64,000 nucleotides of DNA from Odiellus spinosus. Its lineage: Eukaryota; Arthropoda; Arachnida; Opiliones; Phalangiidae. The position numbers and the translations under genes are program-made. Numbering within the stretch: position 1 is the first letter of the stretch; every line of letters starts with the position of its first letter. Positions 1-13,051 of the stretch are shown here, in pieces. The notes below the pieces were generated by a model. The model saw only the letters and a program-made list of their open reading frames with translations, did not search any database and was not told the DNA's origin. The stretch covers positions 6,062,190 through 6,126,189 of the forward strand of contig OY987236.1 of assembly GCA_963920705.1 (NCBI GenBank), in the 5' to 3' direction.

Positions 1-2268
1 AACCCTAGTCGAGTCCAAAAATTAACCCTATCTTAAAAATTCTGTAACTTTACTCTACAAACTCTTGGACAAAAACCAATTGCGCTGTTTGAAAGTAAAC
101 ATTCCGTAGATTAATTTAAAATAACAAATTGGGACAAGCCCCTAAAAAGGAAATCTAGCATTTTGCCTCTGCATTTGGGAGATGAATCCACTGAAGCTTG
201 TTTATTTTATCCACTTTTTCAACAAAGTCTATTGACTCTGAATTTTAAGGTATAATTTTAAAGTTAAAAATGCTCTGCTTCTTTACAATTTGAAAACAAA
301 TAAAAAATAAATAAATAAATCCCCAATTCTTCTTTAGTCTTTCCATACCTTTGGTCAAAAATTGGGTTACAATTTTTAATTTTTCTTGGGCCTAGTCTCA
401 ACTGAGCTGCAATATTGCGTGTTTTTTTGAAGGTTTAACGCAATGTTGTAGCTCTAGCGATCGGAATTCGATCGTAACTTCGTAAGAATATCATTGAATA
501 ATGTTTCTTTCCAGCTTAATCAATATTCTTTCAGTGGCTAATTAATATTTCAGGCTTTTAAAGGTTAACAAGGTTTTATTTTCATATGATTTTTTTGGTA
601 CATGTAATTACTGTTAATAGTTAATTATGAGTAAGCCTATTTATAAGTGCCAACAATCACTGAAGGCAGATAAGTGTCTTCTAGTAGTATAGTGAATTCA
701 AATCACCAGCCCGATTCATTTATGTATAGATAGAGCAGGGGCAAGTTTTTTAGGTGGTTTAAGACCTTTTCGTGGCGCCCTCCCCCCTTTCTAGCGGTGA
801 ATTTTCAGTCTTTCCTACCCCTATGACAGTGCCTAGTGCGGTGGCACCACCCAAGGATCGCCCCTGAGAGAGAGTTCCCCAAGGGATCAGACACAATGAC
901 AAATCCTGCATACTCTTAATATTTCAAATTTTAATATCCTGAACCAATCTTTCAAACCCCTAAAAGTTATAAAACCAGTCTTACAAATCGCTGAAACCAA
1001 TCTTTCATGTCTTTTAAACCAGTCTTACAAATCCCTAAAAGTAATAATTCAAATCCCTTAAACCAAACTTTCAAATCTCTTAAACCAATCTTTCTAATTC
1101 CTAAAACCAATCTTTCAAATCCCTTATATCAGGCTTTCAAATCCTTTATATCTATTTTATTATAGTAATAAAAATAATTATTTTAAAAATATATTAGAAT
1201 ATTTCATTATTAGCAATTTCCTGTTAATAGTTTTCCTCATTAGCTTTTAATCAAAGTTCCATTGTAATATAATGAATTGTGTATCTCAAAGTCTCAAATA
1301 ACACTCGAAGTGTACGAAAATGGTGATTGGAATTCGCTTATATATTTGCTTCAACTTGCAAAGTTATCTGCCTTGAATGAAATTAATAGAAAATAAAGGA
1401 GTCAAATTAACTTTTAATTGTAATTAAGAGATTAATTGTTAATTGGATTTGACGACGATTATTGTTGGCTGATTTCTTTTTGGGCTCCTACCTTTAGCGG
1501 TGGTTCTCACAGTCCTCCATTGAGCTATTTGAGCAATCACACGAGCGGCTAAAGCGAATTGCGGCTCAAAGAAAAAGACCTCCCCGATACACGTTGTCCA
1601 TTATAGAAAGCGCATTCGGTTCAATTTGTCTGATGCGGATTTTAAAGTTGAGTAAGTTAAAACGATGATGGGTTTGTTGAAACAAAAATTTACACGAAAA
1701 AAAAAAAAAAAAATAATAATAATAAAACACTATCACGAAAATTAGTAAATTACAAACCAAAATACTAATTAGTTAATAACGATAATACATTAAAATTTTC
1801 GAAGCTAATTTAAATGTTGTGGAAACAAAATTGTATTTTAAATTCATCATTGAAGGATTTTAGATTTTTTTTTTGATGGTATATTTTTAAAACCCCAAAT
1901 TCAGCCAAGATAGCAGCGCAGAAGATTACGCTTCGTATTATTTGTTACGGGTGACATAATGTAATGATTTCTTTAAAATTTCAGCCCAACTTTCCTTAAA
2001 ACTTCTAATTGAAATTTTCAGCTCTTTCGGACCCATAATTTTAATCCTAATTATTTATTTTAGGTAAATATAGGTTGAAAGTCTCACCGCGGCGTTTTAA
2101 TTTTGATTTCAAATAATCTTTTTTCATTCTAAACTAATCTTATTTTCAGCCGTTAAATATTCTAAAATTATTTCAGAGGTTAATTAAACTTTAATATTGT
2201 TTTAATTTATGTTAATATAGTCATTTTTAGCGTTTGCTGATCGTACTGTTATTTCCCCCTCTTCTTAG
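1..2268. other. Upstream intron and flank of TCERG1, no exon seen
   Basis: No coding exon of the downstream gene is recognisable here, so most of this stretch is probably TCERG1 intron sequence. It holds a degenerate minisatellite (about 933-1150) and an A-tract followed by AAT repeats (about 1696-1726). The short open frame at 1566-1760 on - overlaps that A-rich tract and has low-complexity translation; I do not regard it as a gene. Confidence 0.5.
933..1150. repeat. Degenerate ~23-bp minisatellite
   Basis: Phrases like aaaccaatctttcaaatcc recur about nine times with substitutions and small length changes. The repeat is old or fast-diverging and lies in the presumed TCERG1 intron. Confidence 0.7.
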
Positions 2269-3521
2269 GTGAAAAAGGATTTTATGGAACTTCTTTCGGA
2301 GCAAAAAGGATTAGACAAACATTCGCGTTGGAGCGAATTGAAGAAACTTATCTCCGATGATCCCAGATACAAATCTATTGATAGCAGTTCTCAACGGGAA
2401 GATTGGTTCAAAGATTACATTAACAAGCTTGATGTGAGTTTAATCTTCAAGTTTAAAAAAGAGTAAAATTTGCTTTTGAGTTTTTATATCAGTCTTGAAA
2501 AATAAGTTAAAATTCGTTTTATATTGTTTTACTAGGATGCGAATGACGAAGCTACGAAAGAACGCGAAAAACAGGAACGAATTGAAGCTAGTATTCGAGA
2601 AAGAGAGAAGGAAGTTCAAAGAACCTTATCGACTCATCTTCGCGAAAGAGATAAGGAACGCGAACAGCATAAGCATGATGAGGCGGTACAACATTTCACT
2701 GCTTTGTTGGCAGATTTAGTTCGTAATGCTGATGTCTCTTGGAAAGATGCCAAGAGAACTTTACGCAAAGATCATCGATGGGAGCTGGTTTCTCCTTTAG
2801 AACGAGATGAACGCGAAAAATACTTCATGGAACACATTGAGAATTTGATTAAGAAGAAAAAGGAGAAATTCAGGGAACTTCTCAACGAGACATCTATTAC
2901 TTTGACATCATCTTGGAAAGAGGTAATATTATTATAATTTTTTTAAAGGGATACTAGAATAAGTTACTTTTAATTGATTTTAGATTTAATATATGCATTA
3001 GAACTTAAATTTTGGATTTTTTTTGTAAAATTAGGTAAGACGTCTCATTCGAGACGATCCTAGGTATGAAAAATTTTCTTCAAGTGATCGTAAATGCGAA
3101 AAGGAGTTTAAGGAATATATCAAAGACAAAATGGTGGCAGCTAAAGCCGATTTTAGGGAACTTTTGAAAGAAACTAAACTTATTACCTACAAGTAAGGAA
3201 CTGAAACAACTTTTATACATTATTTAAGTTAATTTTTTTAACTTTTAAAGGTCAAAAAAGATGATTGAGGAATCGGGACAGCATCTTGAAGATATTGAAA
3301 AGATTCTCGAAGTACGTTTTTCTCATTCCTTTCCCCTGATAAAGGTTTTCTAATCTTAATTATTATATCTTTGTTAACAGAATGACAAACGATACTTGAT
3401 ACTGGAAAGTATTGAGGATGAGCGAAAGAAACTACTGATGTCATACATTGAGGATTTGGATAGACGCGGCCCTCCACCCCCTCCAACAGCATCGGAGCCT
3501 AGTCGTCGATCGACCAAGTAA
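2269..3521 (+). CDS. TCERG1: TCERG1 (CA150) transcription elongation regulator, 3' exons
   Basis: The C-terminal 303 residues of TCERG1, a nuclear FF/WW-domain protein that couples RNA polymerase II elongation to splicing. Exons: 2269-2433, 2536-2922, 3035-3192, 3251-3311, 3381-3521, all with GT-AG borders and compatible phases. The frame encodes the third FF domain (residues 1-55 of this part), a charged Arg/Glu-rich helix, then FF4, FF5 and FF6. It ends with the characteristic tail DLDRRGPPPPPTASEPSRRS plus TK. The motif LRKDHRWE and the tail are near-identical to the vertebrate protein as I know it. The WW domains and FF1-2 lie outside the window to the left. An AATAAA at 3761 is a plausible polyadenylation signal. 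Intron 2 (2923-3034) holds a short piece of a TTAA transposon end. I am very sure of the family. Confidence 0.96.
2943..2990. mobile_element. Solo end of TTAA-type MITE in TCERG1 intron
   Basis: TTAA followed by AGGGATACTAGAATAAGTTA matches the terminal sequence of the 4905-5566 element. Only one end is visible inside the 112-bp intron. Confidence 0.55.
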
Positions 3522-3760
3522 ACTTTAGCCGGTAGATTTTTGCGCTTTTTAATTTGTTTAACGAAAAAGAGCAAAGGTAAACCTAGACGTTTATTTTTTT
3601 TTAATTTAACGAAAAAAAAGGCAAATTTAATTTTTTCACCCAGTCATAATCAACTTTTTATTTTAAACCAAATTTTTTTTTCTTGTCAACGAGTAGGCAT
3701 TCCATTTTTTACTTAAATGGAAAACAAACTTATAAAACAAAATAATCAACGGATAAACAC

Positions 3761-3766
3761 AATAAA
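3761..3766 (+). promoter_or_regulatory. Probable TCERG1 polyadenylation signal
   Basis: AATAAA 240 bp past the TCERG1 stop codon, after an A/T-rich 3' UTR-like stretch. Confidence 0.4.
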
Positions 3767-3769
3767 ACA

Positions 3770-4900
3770 TTTTAAACGTTAAAATACATCAAATATCATT
3801 TATTATACGTACAGAGAAGCCTAATATGTTAATATTAACTACTTGAGTGTTGTAGAGGGTAGATGTCAGTAGTGGTAGGGTATAATTGTTGAACCTGATA
3901 CTATAAGAGAGGAATCTTATGTTCCTCGATAATGTTCAGTGCTTTTATGTCGTGTCCCTAGAGTTCCCTTTAGTTCCAATTTTTTTTCCTAGGTCCCAAA
4001 ACCACCCTAAAATAATCGGTATTTGATCCTTAAATCACCCTAGAAGCGATTGCAAGCGTGCTAGACTTTATACACGAGGAAATCAGAATCTCCATGAATC
4101 CCTATTTTCCAGGTAAGTTTTAAATTTATTTCTAGTTTAATATTTGTTCGTTAATTTTTTTCACTAGTGGATTAGGCCTATTTAAACAATAATCTATAAA
4201 ATATCACTTGTTAGGTTGAATTCTTCCTTTAAGTAGAGTCAGATTTAAACTTCGAAGTTAATATTAACTTAAAATAAGACAAAAAAATTTTAAAACATTA
4301 TTCATTTTTCCAAAAAATTTATTAGGTCTATTAAACATCTTTTGAATAACGTTTCTTATTATATATTTACATAATTATAATATATTGTACGGCGCGTAGG
4401 AAACTTAAATTTGCAGGATTAGTTTAGGGGGTGCTATGCAAAATGTAAAAATTATTTTTCTTAGGGTTACATATACAATTTTATTTAGAAGCACCATTTT
4501 TTTAGCAACTTAATTTCAATAATTGCAACGCATTCGAACATAATGCGGGTTTTCAAAATTTGTATCGGCTATCTTTGAACTAAGCAAATGACAACCATTT
4601 TAAGTTTAAATGTTTAATTGAAACTAAGTAGATGAAGATAAATTCGTTTTTATCAATTATACTGTTATATTTTTTAATATATTTAGTTTTAATTATGTTA
4701 GTTAAATGGGCTTTATCTGGAACATTAACAAGATATTAATCAATATATTTGATATCAATTAATATATAATAATAAGGCCATTTAAATACTGTTTTTTGTA
4801 TTTAAATTTAATATATAATTTAAAAAGAATGAGGGATAATTTATATCATAGTTTTTTTTTTTTTGATAAAATATAAGGTGATGCTTTCTGCCACTATTAT
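3770..4900. other. Intergenic region with TTAA-MITE fragment
   Basis: No gene seen. About 4090-4245 resembles one half of the 35656-36017 element family: it shares the TCCATGAATCC phrase, a tttaaatttatttctagtttaatat stretch and a rearranged CTTCCTTTAA end. The rest is plain AT-rich sequence. Confidence 0.4.
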
Positions 4901-4904
4901 TTAA

Positions 4905-5566
4905 AAGGGATACAAGAGTCCTATAACAAGTTATTTTTAATCATTTTGGACGTAAAATACCAGTAAAAATGGTATTAAAACTCGCAAGAAAGGTGTTATT
5001 CAGTAATTTACAGTTATCAAAGTCGCAAATTACAATCGCTAAGCCTAGGTCCATTGAGAAATTTTAGACGAAACATTCTCGAGAAATCTGAGTTGCTATT
5101 AACCAATATATTGTTTTAAAAATGGGATGTGAACCAATTTAACCAGGGTGACCAGGAAAATGCCTAAACAATTTATAATAAATATGTAATCAATTATTCA
5201 TCTTGTTTCAGAAAAATGTTATTTTATATGGCAAATTAACATGAAAATCTCAATTCTACAAAAGGCCATATTTTGTACTGCACCCCTTCGATTATTTCTT
5301 AGATTTGGATGTAAATTTGTAAAGAGTCTAACTACAGTGGAGACTATAGAGCAGGCTATTTCTAACAAACGTCTCTTACGGTTCATGCGCCATTTCAAAG
5401 ATGAACTATCATTGGCATTTGGGCAATTGAGTCTTTTTTAAATTATTTGATATTTCTTAGAGACTAATTTTGGTACTTTGACAATTAATCACGAATTACT
5501 GCGATACCTTTGATTTTAGAGTACAAATCAATTAAAAATAACGTGTTTTTGGAGTCTAGTATCCTT
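4905..5566. mobile_element. TTAA-flanked MITE, 662 bp
   Basis: TTAA at 4901-4904 and 5567-5570 flank inverted ends AAGGGATACAAGAGTCC and GGAGTCTAGTATCCTT; the similarity continues inward (gttatttttaat). The layout fits a piggyBac- or Kolobok-like non-autonomous element. A 66-codon open frame at 5241-5441 lies inside; I do not recognise it and cannot link it to a transposase. Confidence 0.75.
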
Positions 5567-5691
5567 TTAATAGAGTATTGGCTGATTTTTTTTTAAATAA
5601 TATTAATATCTTTTTAATCAGGGGTTTTCTCAATTATTTCCCTCCCTGATTTTATTTCATGTCTTTATTTTAGTTATACTCGGCATATTTT

Positions 5692-7797
<2,106 letters not shown>

Positions 7798-8316
7798 TTA
7801 CGTACACTTTAAGACTGGCGATCTTTAAAGAAAAATTATTACGAAATATTGGTTGATTGGGTAACTAATTAAATTTTTAGCTTGAGGGCTGATAGCAGGA
7901 GACAAGTACATGTAAACCGAGAGACTTAGGCCTAACGTTTCGGTATAAAATGATATTAATAGTTGATTACAAGGATTTAAGGTGAAAAAAAAACAGAGAA
8001 TTACTAAATATATTCTTACCCTTAGTTTTTTGTTCAATTTTATCTTTCTCATGATTGATTAGCGTATGTTATCGCTAATTTAATCATCGTCAATGTCAAC
8101 GCGTATTCACGTAATAAATTCGCGCCCTATGAGTTATGAGTACATCTACATTAATGACGTCAAATTCATATGACTTCCGCTCAAAAAAAAAAGGTTAAAA
8201 GTCATCGATCAAAGGGGTTACCGCTTTTGATCTTTCAAGCAGACGAATTTAACACTTTGGCGTGCTTCATTATGGCTTTGTATCATATTTAATATAAATT
8301 AATAATAATTAACAAA
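7798..8316. promoter_or_regulatory. Divergent promoter region of PI4K2 and Myb-like gene
   Basis: A 519-bp gap between two divergent start codons. It contains a palindromic CRE-type TGACGTCA at 8155-8162 and an ETS-like ACTTCCGCTC at about 8172. No TATA box at a sensible distance is evident. A possible 5' UTR intron of PI4K2 (donor-like GTAAGA near 8021, acceptor-like TTTAAAG near 7825, both on -) cannot be proven. Confidence 0.5.
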
Positions 8317-9518
8317 ATGAATAAACCAACTATTTGCTGGACTAAAGTAGCTCTTTGTGACGATGAAGATGATCCTTCAAATAAATTTTACGTCATGTTA
8401 ACGCAAAAAGATTACGAAAAATACTCCTCAGGTTAGACCTCTTTAAATGTTCATTTCTAAAATTTTAAATTATTAAAATTTTCTCAGAATATTAGGATGG
8501 TGTTCATCAAAATAGTCTATATAATTTTATATTTTAGATCCAGAGTATGCTAGAACGCTTTTAGATCGAGCAAAGAATCAAGCAATCGTAAATACAATAC
8601 CCCTAAAAGATGATTTTAACGAGAACTCTGACGTTCAAGTAAACTCAGAAGTTCAAGTCAACTCAGAAGAAGTTCTTCAAATCAACTCGGTTGTGGATCA
8701 AGTCAATTCTGAAAATGCCGAGAGTATTTTGGGTTTTCAGTTTGCAACTTCTAATTCGCCCGAAAAATTTGATGAAAACCAAACAAAGACCTTTCGAAGT
8801 AAGTATAGAAATTATATCTCTTTTTCCCTACAAGGTTCAATTAGTTTTGAGTTGCTATAATTAAAATATATTTTATTAAGCACGCTCGTTGGAAGGTAAA
8901 TGGTCCCTCAGAGCCACGAACCTTTTAGTGGAACTAGTAAAACAAAATAGTGTAGGTTTAAGGTCGCGGAATGTGAAAAAAATTGTCTTTTGGAAAAAGA
9001 TTTGTGAATTTTTGAAAAAAAGAAACTACAACTTTACATGGATGCAAGTTCAGAAAAAATGGTGTAATCTTTTCAAAACTTATAAGCACCTGAAAGGCAG
9101 ACAGTTACTACCGAATAAAAAGCGTGGGGGTAGTTCCAAAATTCCACTTTGGCCTTTTATGGATGTCTTTGATTTAATTTACGAAAATGATCCTAAAATC
9201 GCGCAAATTGTTAATATCAGCAAACAGTCAAAGAACAATAGTGATTATCAGGGCATGTTGCAATCCAATGAACCCGCATGTGTCTCATCCGATGAAGAAA
9301 TGAATGTGAAACGAGAGAAAAATTTTGCAAAAGAGCTGAATGAAATTCACAAGCTTTTAGCGGAGAAAAGTAAAAAGGAAGAAGAAGCGTTAATGATATT
9401 AAAGAACTTGGCGGAAAAAACTGCGGAGCAAGAGGATAGAAGAACGCAAGCTATAGAGACTTTGACAGCGTGCGTTACTCACTTAACAGACACTATTAAA
9501 TCTCTCATCAATAAATAA
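8317..9518 (+). CDS. Myb/SANT-like DNA-binding protein (Harbinger-type partner)
   Basis: Three exons, 8317-8431, 8538-8798 and 8881-9518, give 337 residues. The N-terminal part is acidic, with a run of repeats resembling QVNSE (about residues 108-140 nt-derived region of exon 2). Residues about 132-200 form a Myb/SANT-like trihelix domain with spaced tryptophans (KWSLRATNLL, VFWKKICEFL, KKWCNLFKTYKHL). The C-terminus (about 270-337) is a charged coiled coil rich in Lys/Glu/Ala. This architecture is that of the Myb-like protein encoded by PIF/Harbinger elements and of its domesticated relatives (NAIF1/MSANTD type), which bind DNA and bring the transposase-like partner to it. The gene is convergent with a Harbinger transposase-derived gene 91 bp away. 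An AATAAA lies at 9570. The frame and splice sites are intact, so it is probably expressed; the cellular role is unknown. Confidence 0.82.
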
Positions 9519-9609
9519 TGAAAGTTAAGACGTTTATTTCAAATTATTCAATGGATAGAGAAACTGTGGAATAAAATCCATTTAATTTGGGAATCTTGTT
9601 TAAAAATTT

Positions 9610-10931
9610 TCAATGAATTAAATTGGGTTCATCAACATCAAGATCATTTTCAACACTAAGTTCGTTCGAGTCTTTCATTAAGTTATGCAAACAACAAGCG
9701 CTAACAATTAGTTTAGCATTTTTATCACTACGGGTCATGTTCATACATTTTAACCTATGAAACTTAAACGTAAGTTCATTGAAGGTGGCTATGGCTTTTT
9801 TCATAATTTGAGAGTGAGATTGGTTATAAGTTAATTCGTCGTACATTAGTGTCCCATTATCTTGATAAGGAGTTAAGAGTTTAGTCTGAAAAGGATAATT
9901 TGAACTAGCTGCTAGGACAGAACCATCAGGAATTAAACTATTTAAGTTGATGCGCAATGGGCTTACGTCAAACATTTGAGCTTCATCTCCTTTAGTTGCT
10001 GGACAAGCTGTGAAAACGTCAAGAAATTTACCTTCGTGATTCACAACAGCTTGCAATAAAGCCAATATATTACTATTCTTTTGAGCAGCACATATGCCAA
10101 AGTAACAACTATCTAAAACTCCAATTATTCCCGGAATATTGTACTCTTTTTCATAGAAATCTCTAATCTCTTTCATATTGTCAGCATCAGGCCATTTTAC
10201 AATAGTAGGGGCTATTTTCATCATTCCATTACAAAATTCTTGGAAAACATAGTGAGCCATAGAGCGTGACATATCAAATTGAGCCCCTACTTCACGGAAA
10301 GAGAGTTCAGTCGCAATTGCTAGTAAGGATATTTTTAACTTTGTCACGTAACCAATTTTGACAGTATAGCTCCTATGGCTAATATCAGACGCTGACAGAT
10401 GTGGTCCTATTTTCTGTAAAAATACCTGTTTAAAAGAAAGTCAATAGATTAAACGTAATTCGTAAATAGCCAAGTAATTGAAGGCTTGAAGCTTACTTCA
10501 AACGTAGAAGGACTGATTCGCAAGTGTTCCCCAAAATTCATATCTGATGAAACATTGCAAATTAATCCTGCAAAATGTAAAGCGAGAAGGTCTTCATCAA
10601 TGGGAGTTTCTGATTCGGACAAGTTGATAATTTCCTGGGATCTGATGTCAGTTTTTTGTTTACTGCCCTTATTGTCAGAGTCATTTTCTAGTTTCTGGCG
10701 TTTAAACTTTCGCGAAGGTACATCAGGGACCTCTAATTCTGATAATAACAATCTGCATTCAATATTGGGTGATGTGATCCTTTTCATTAATTCATATTGT
10801 AATCTTTGTGATAAAGGTTTAGTCGAAATAGGTGCAGTGGAACTGGCAATAACTTCATTTACTGCAGCCAAAGTAGCTGACAAAGATCCTAATAAGACTT
10901 TAGTCACTTCTTGGTCTCGTTCGATATTCAT
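9610..10931 (-). CDS. Harbinger transposase-derived protein (DDE_Tnp_4 family), catalytic residues lost
   Basis: Two exons on -, 10931-10497 and 10425-9610, give 416 residues (an upstream in-frame ATG at 10979 would add 16). The first ~145 residues are a hydrophilic N-terminal region without a known domain. Next comes a helix-turn-helix-like part (ELSFREVGAQFDMSRSMAHY), then the DDE_Tnp_4 nuclease fold: GIIGVLDSCYFGI with the first Asp (about 250), SSNYPFQTKLLTPY, and a tail ending in ACCLHNLMKD. In active Harbinger transposases the second motif reads GDxxYP; here the Asp is Ser (about 319), and the glutamate expected before the AF-type motif is Ile (about 357). The loss of two of three catalytic residues in a long intact frame suggests a domesticated, non-cleaving protein such as HARBI1-like factors. 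It lies tail-to-tail with the Myb-like gene and parallel to a paralogue at 13052-14498. Confidence 0.85.
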
Positions 10932-10979
10932 TTTTAAATTTAGTGCACTCTTTTGACAGTAATAAAGTAGACTAATCAC

Positions 10980-11317
10980 GGCTCTATAAATTAATCACAT
11001 GATTTTTCTCGCGTAACTTCCGGTAGAGGGAGCTAAACCAAACTTTACTACTTCCGCTCACTCGGCTTCCGATTTCCGTCTTTTGTTCGTAAGATTTCGG
11101 GACATTCGGATTGCTTTGGGTAAAGTTACCTTAATGCTTAAATATTTTAATCTAGGTTGATCTCCTAAAAAATGCTAATTTTATAGAAAAATAAGTTGAA
11201 TTTCGAAATGAAATAGTCTCGTGATGTGTTAAATCTATATTATTTATTTAAAATAAGTACAAAATTCGTGAATCGTGATAATCTTATTTCAATGAGGTGA
11301 AGCCCCTAATATCAAAT
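10980..11317. promoter_or_regulatory. Promoter region of the 9610-10931 gene
   Basis: Contains an ETS-type ACTTCCGG (about 11016-11023) and a second ACTTCCGCTC (about 11051), similar to the site in the PI4K2/Myb-like intergenic region. No TATA box is recognised. Confidence 0.35.
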
Positions 11318-11633
11318 ATGGCGAAGGACAATGCGTTTCATAAAATTTTGTGGATCTATTACGTAAGCTTTAAAATTCAATTAAAGTTCAATTAAAATAT
11401 ATTGACCCAATCAAATAATTTCGAATTTGGAAAGATATTCAAAAATATTAATTTTAATTTAACAGGTACAGACAAGACAGTAAAGGAAAATCAAAATACA
11501 TCTTGCATAAATTTGGAATCTTGAGTTCAGGCGGGAAGAAGCGTCGAAACACAAAAGATGTTGAACTCCATTGTCAAAAGGATGAGAAACCGTTAGACAA
11601 AGGATTAGACAGTGATGATTGAATTTCTTCATC
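11318..11633 (+). other. Possible small two-exon gene or remnant
   Basis: ATG at 11318 opens 15 codons that end at a GTAAGC donor-like site (11363). A TTTAACAG acceptor-like site at 11465 precedes a 55-codon Lys-rich frame that starts at 11467 and stops with TGA near 11632. The two frames are not in phase across the simplest splice, so the model fails as it stands. It could be a broken gene copy, a wrong splice choice on my part, or chance. No family is recognised. Confidence 0.2.
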
Positions 11634-11639
11634 AAGGTA

Positions 11640-13040
11640 ATGGCACTTTTTTTTTTTCGCCAACCTTTGACAAAAAGTCAAACTTGGTATTGGGAAATAT
11701 AAAAGGGAAGCGGGAGCAATTGCTAACGGTTTGGGTTAAATCAGATTGGCTAAATCATTAACTAGCCTAGTCATTGGTAAAGAAGTACCAATTTTAATAA
11801 CAAAGTAAATCTTAAGTACATTTACATACATGCCCATCACCAACACGTACAAGAATTTGTAAATGGTGAAAACTGAATATATTAAATTTCATACTAATAT
11901 CGAATTTCACTGGGTGCATTAGAGCCCAAAAAATAACCGAGCAAATTTTATATTTTTTCACTCAGGGCTTTATTGAGCCACTTTTCTGCTCCGTCATTAT
12001 CGAGAGAGCACTTTTTATACTTATATAATTGGTTGAAACATTATTTTTAAAGTTTTATTATGTTCCACTACTTGATATCGAGCGAGAACATGATCTATTA
12101 AGTTCACTTTTCAGCGAGTGGCCCAGTGGAATTCGCAATAAGTGTTTGGAATCGAGAGTCCTTAATTCTTCGAAGCTGGGCTTAGAAATTGCAATGAACA
12201 CGCAATTTTAGTTTCAGTAATTTATTAATTTGAATATTAAGCAGTGTTGTAGGATTAGTCTATTAGGGTCAAGTAATCGTCTTGTTTCTATGGGGGAAAA
12301 AAAAAGACAACAGACGCATGTATTCATAAACAATGACCTTTAAAAGGGTCTTATCCCAAGCTTGGCCCTTGGGTATAAAAAGTGTCACCTATAGCTTTAA
12401 CTACGTTAAAAACGACTTTCCAAATACTCGATAAGACTAGAAACTTCATACTAAAATTGATAAGCCACTTTTAAAAATACTCAGTAAGACTCAAAACCAG
12501 TTTCTTCAAATTGGTACTAAGTTTAGAATCTTTAGTGTTCAGGAAATTAGACTTTTGTACACTTTAAAACAAAAATATTTTTTGGAAAGCCTGTTGAGCT
12601 TGAATGAAAGAGTATAATCATAGAAAATATATACTAGGAATAGAAACTGAATATGCTAGTGGTTACGGATGAAAGTCTACACGAGTTACGGTTATGATAT
12701 CTTCAAATACCTCTGCCACGGTTTTCTCACAACAGGTTTTGACTAAATAAATAGACTAAAATTTGTTATCGTGAATTAGGAAGCTACTAATAAGTAGTTT
12801 CAAAGCTCTAGAATATTTTTTCTTATACATCTTGCTATGTTTTCTGAATTAACTGACTTCCAACCAGGAAAAGTCACGCAAAGGCTAGCAAACAATATGA
12901 TGCTACAAAAATGAGGAATTTCGCGTCATATCAATGCAAAGGGCGAACAAAGGCACTTGTTTCTATTCATTGTATATATTTTCTATGGTATAATACTATT
13001 TAATTTCTGTAAATTAGCTTGGGCAGTGGGAAGTTTTAGA
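11640..13040. other. Intergenic stretch, nothing recognised
   Basis: AT-rich, single-copy by eye. A 60-codon frame at 12029-12211 on + has no recognisable content. No transposon ends were found. Confidence 0.4.
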
Positions 13041-13051
13041 AAAATTTAAAT

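Noticed and set aside
1-20. AACCCTA at the window start as a telomere repeat
   Set aside because: A single unit without tandem copies.
3238-3574. 84- and 66-codon frames on -
   Set aside because: Antisense to the last TCERG1 exons, whose + translation matches the known C-terminus.
10486-10956. 156-codon frame on +
   Set aside because: Antisense shadow of the first exon of the Harbinger-derived gene on -.
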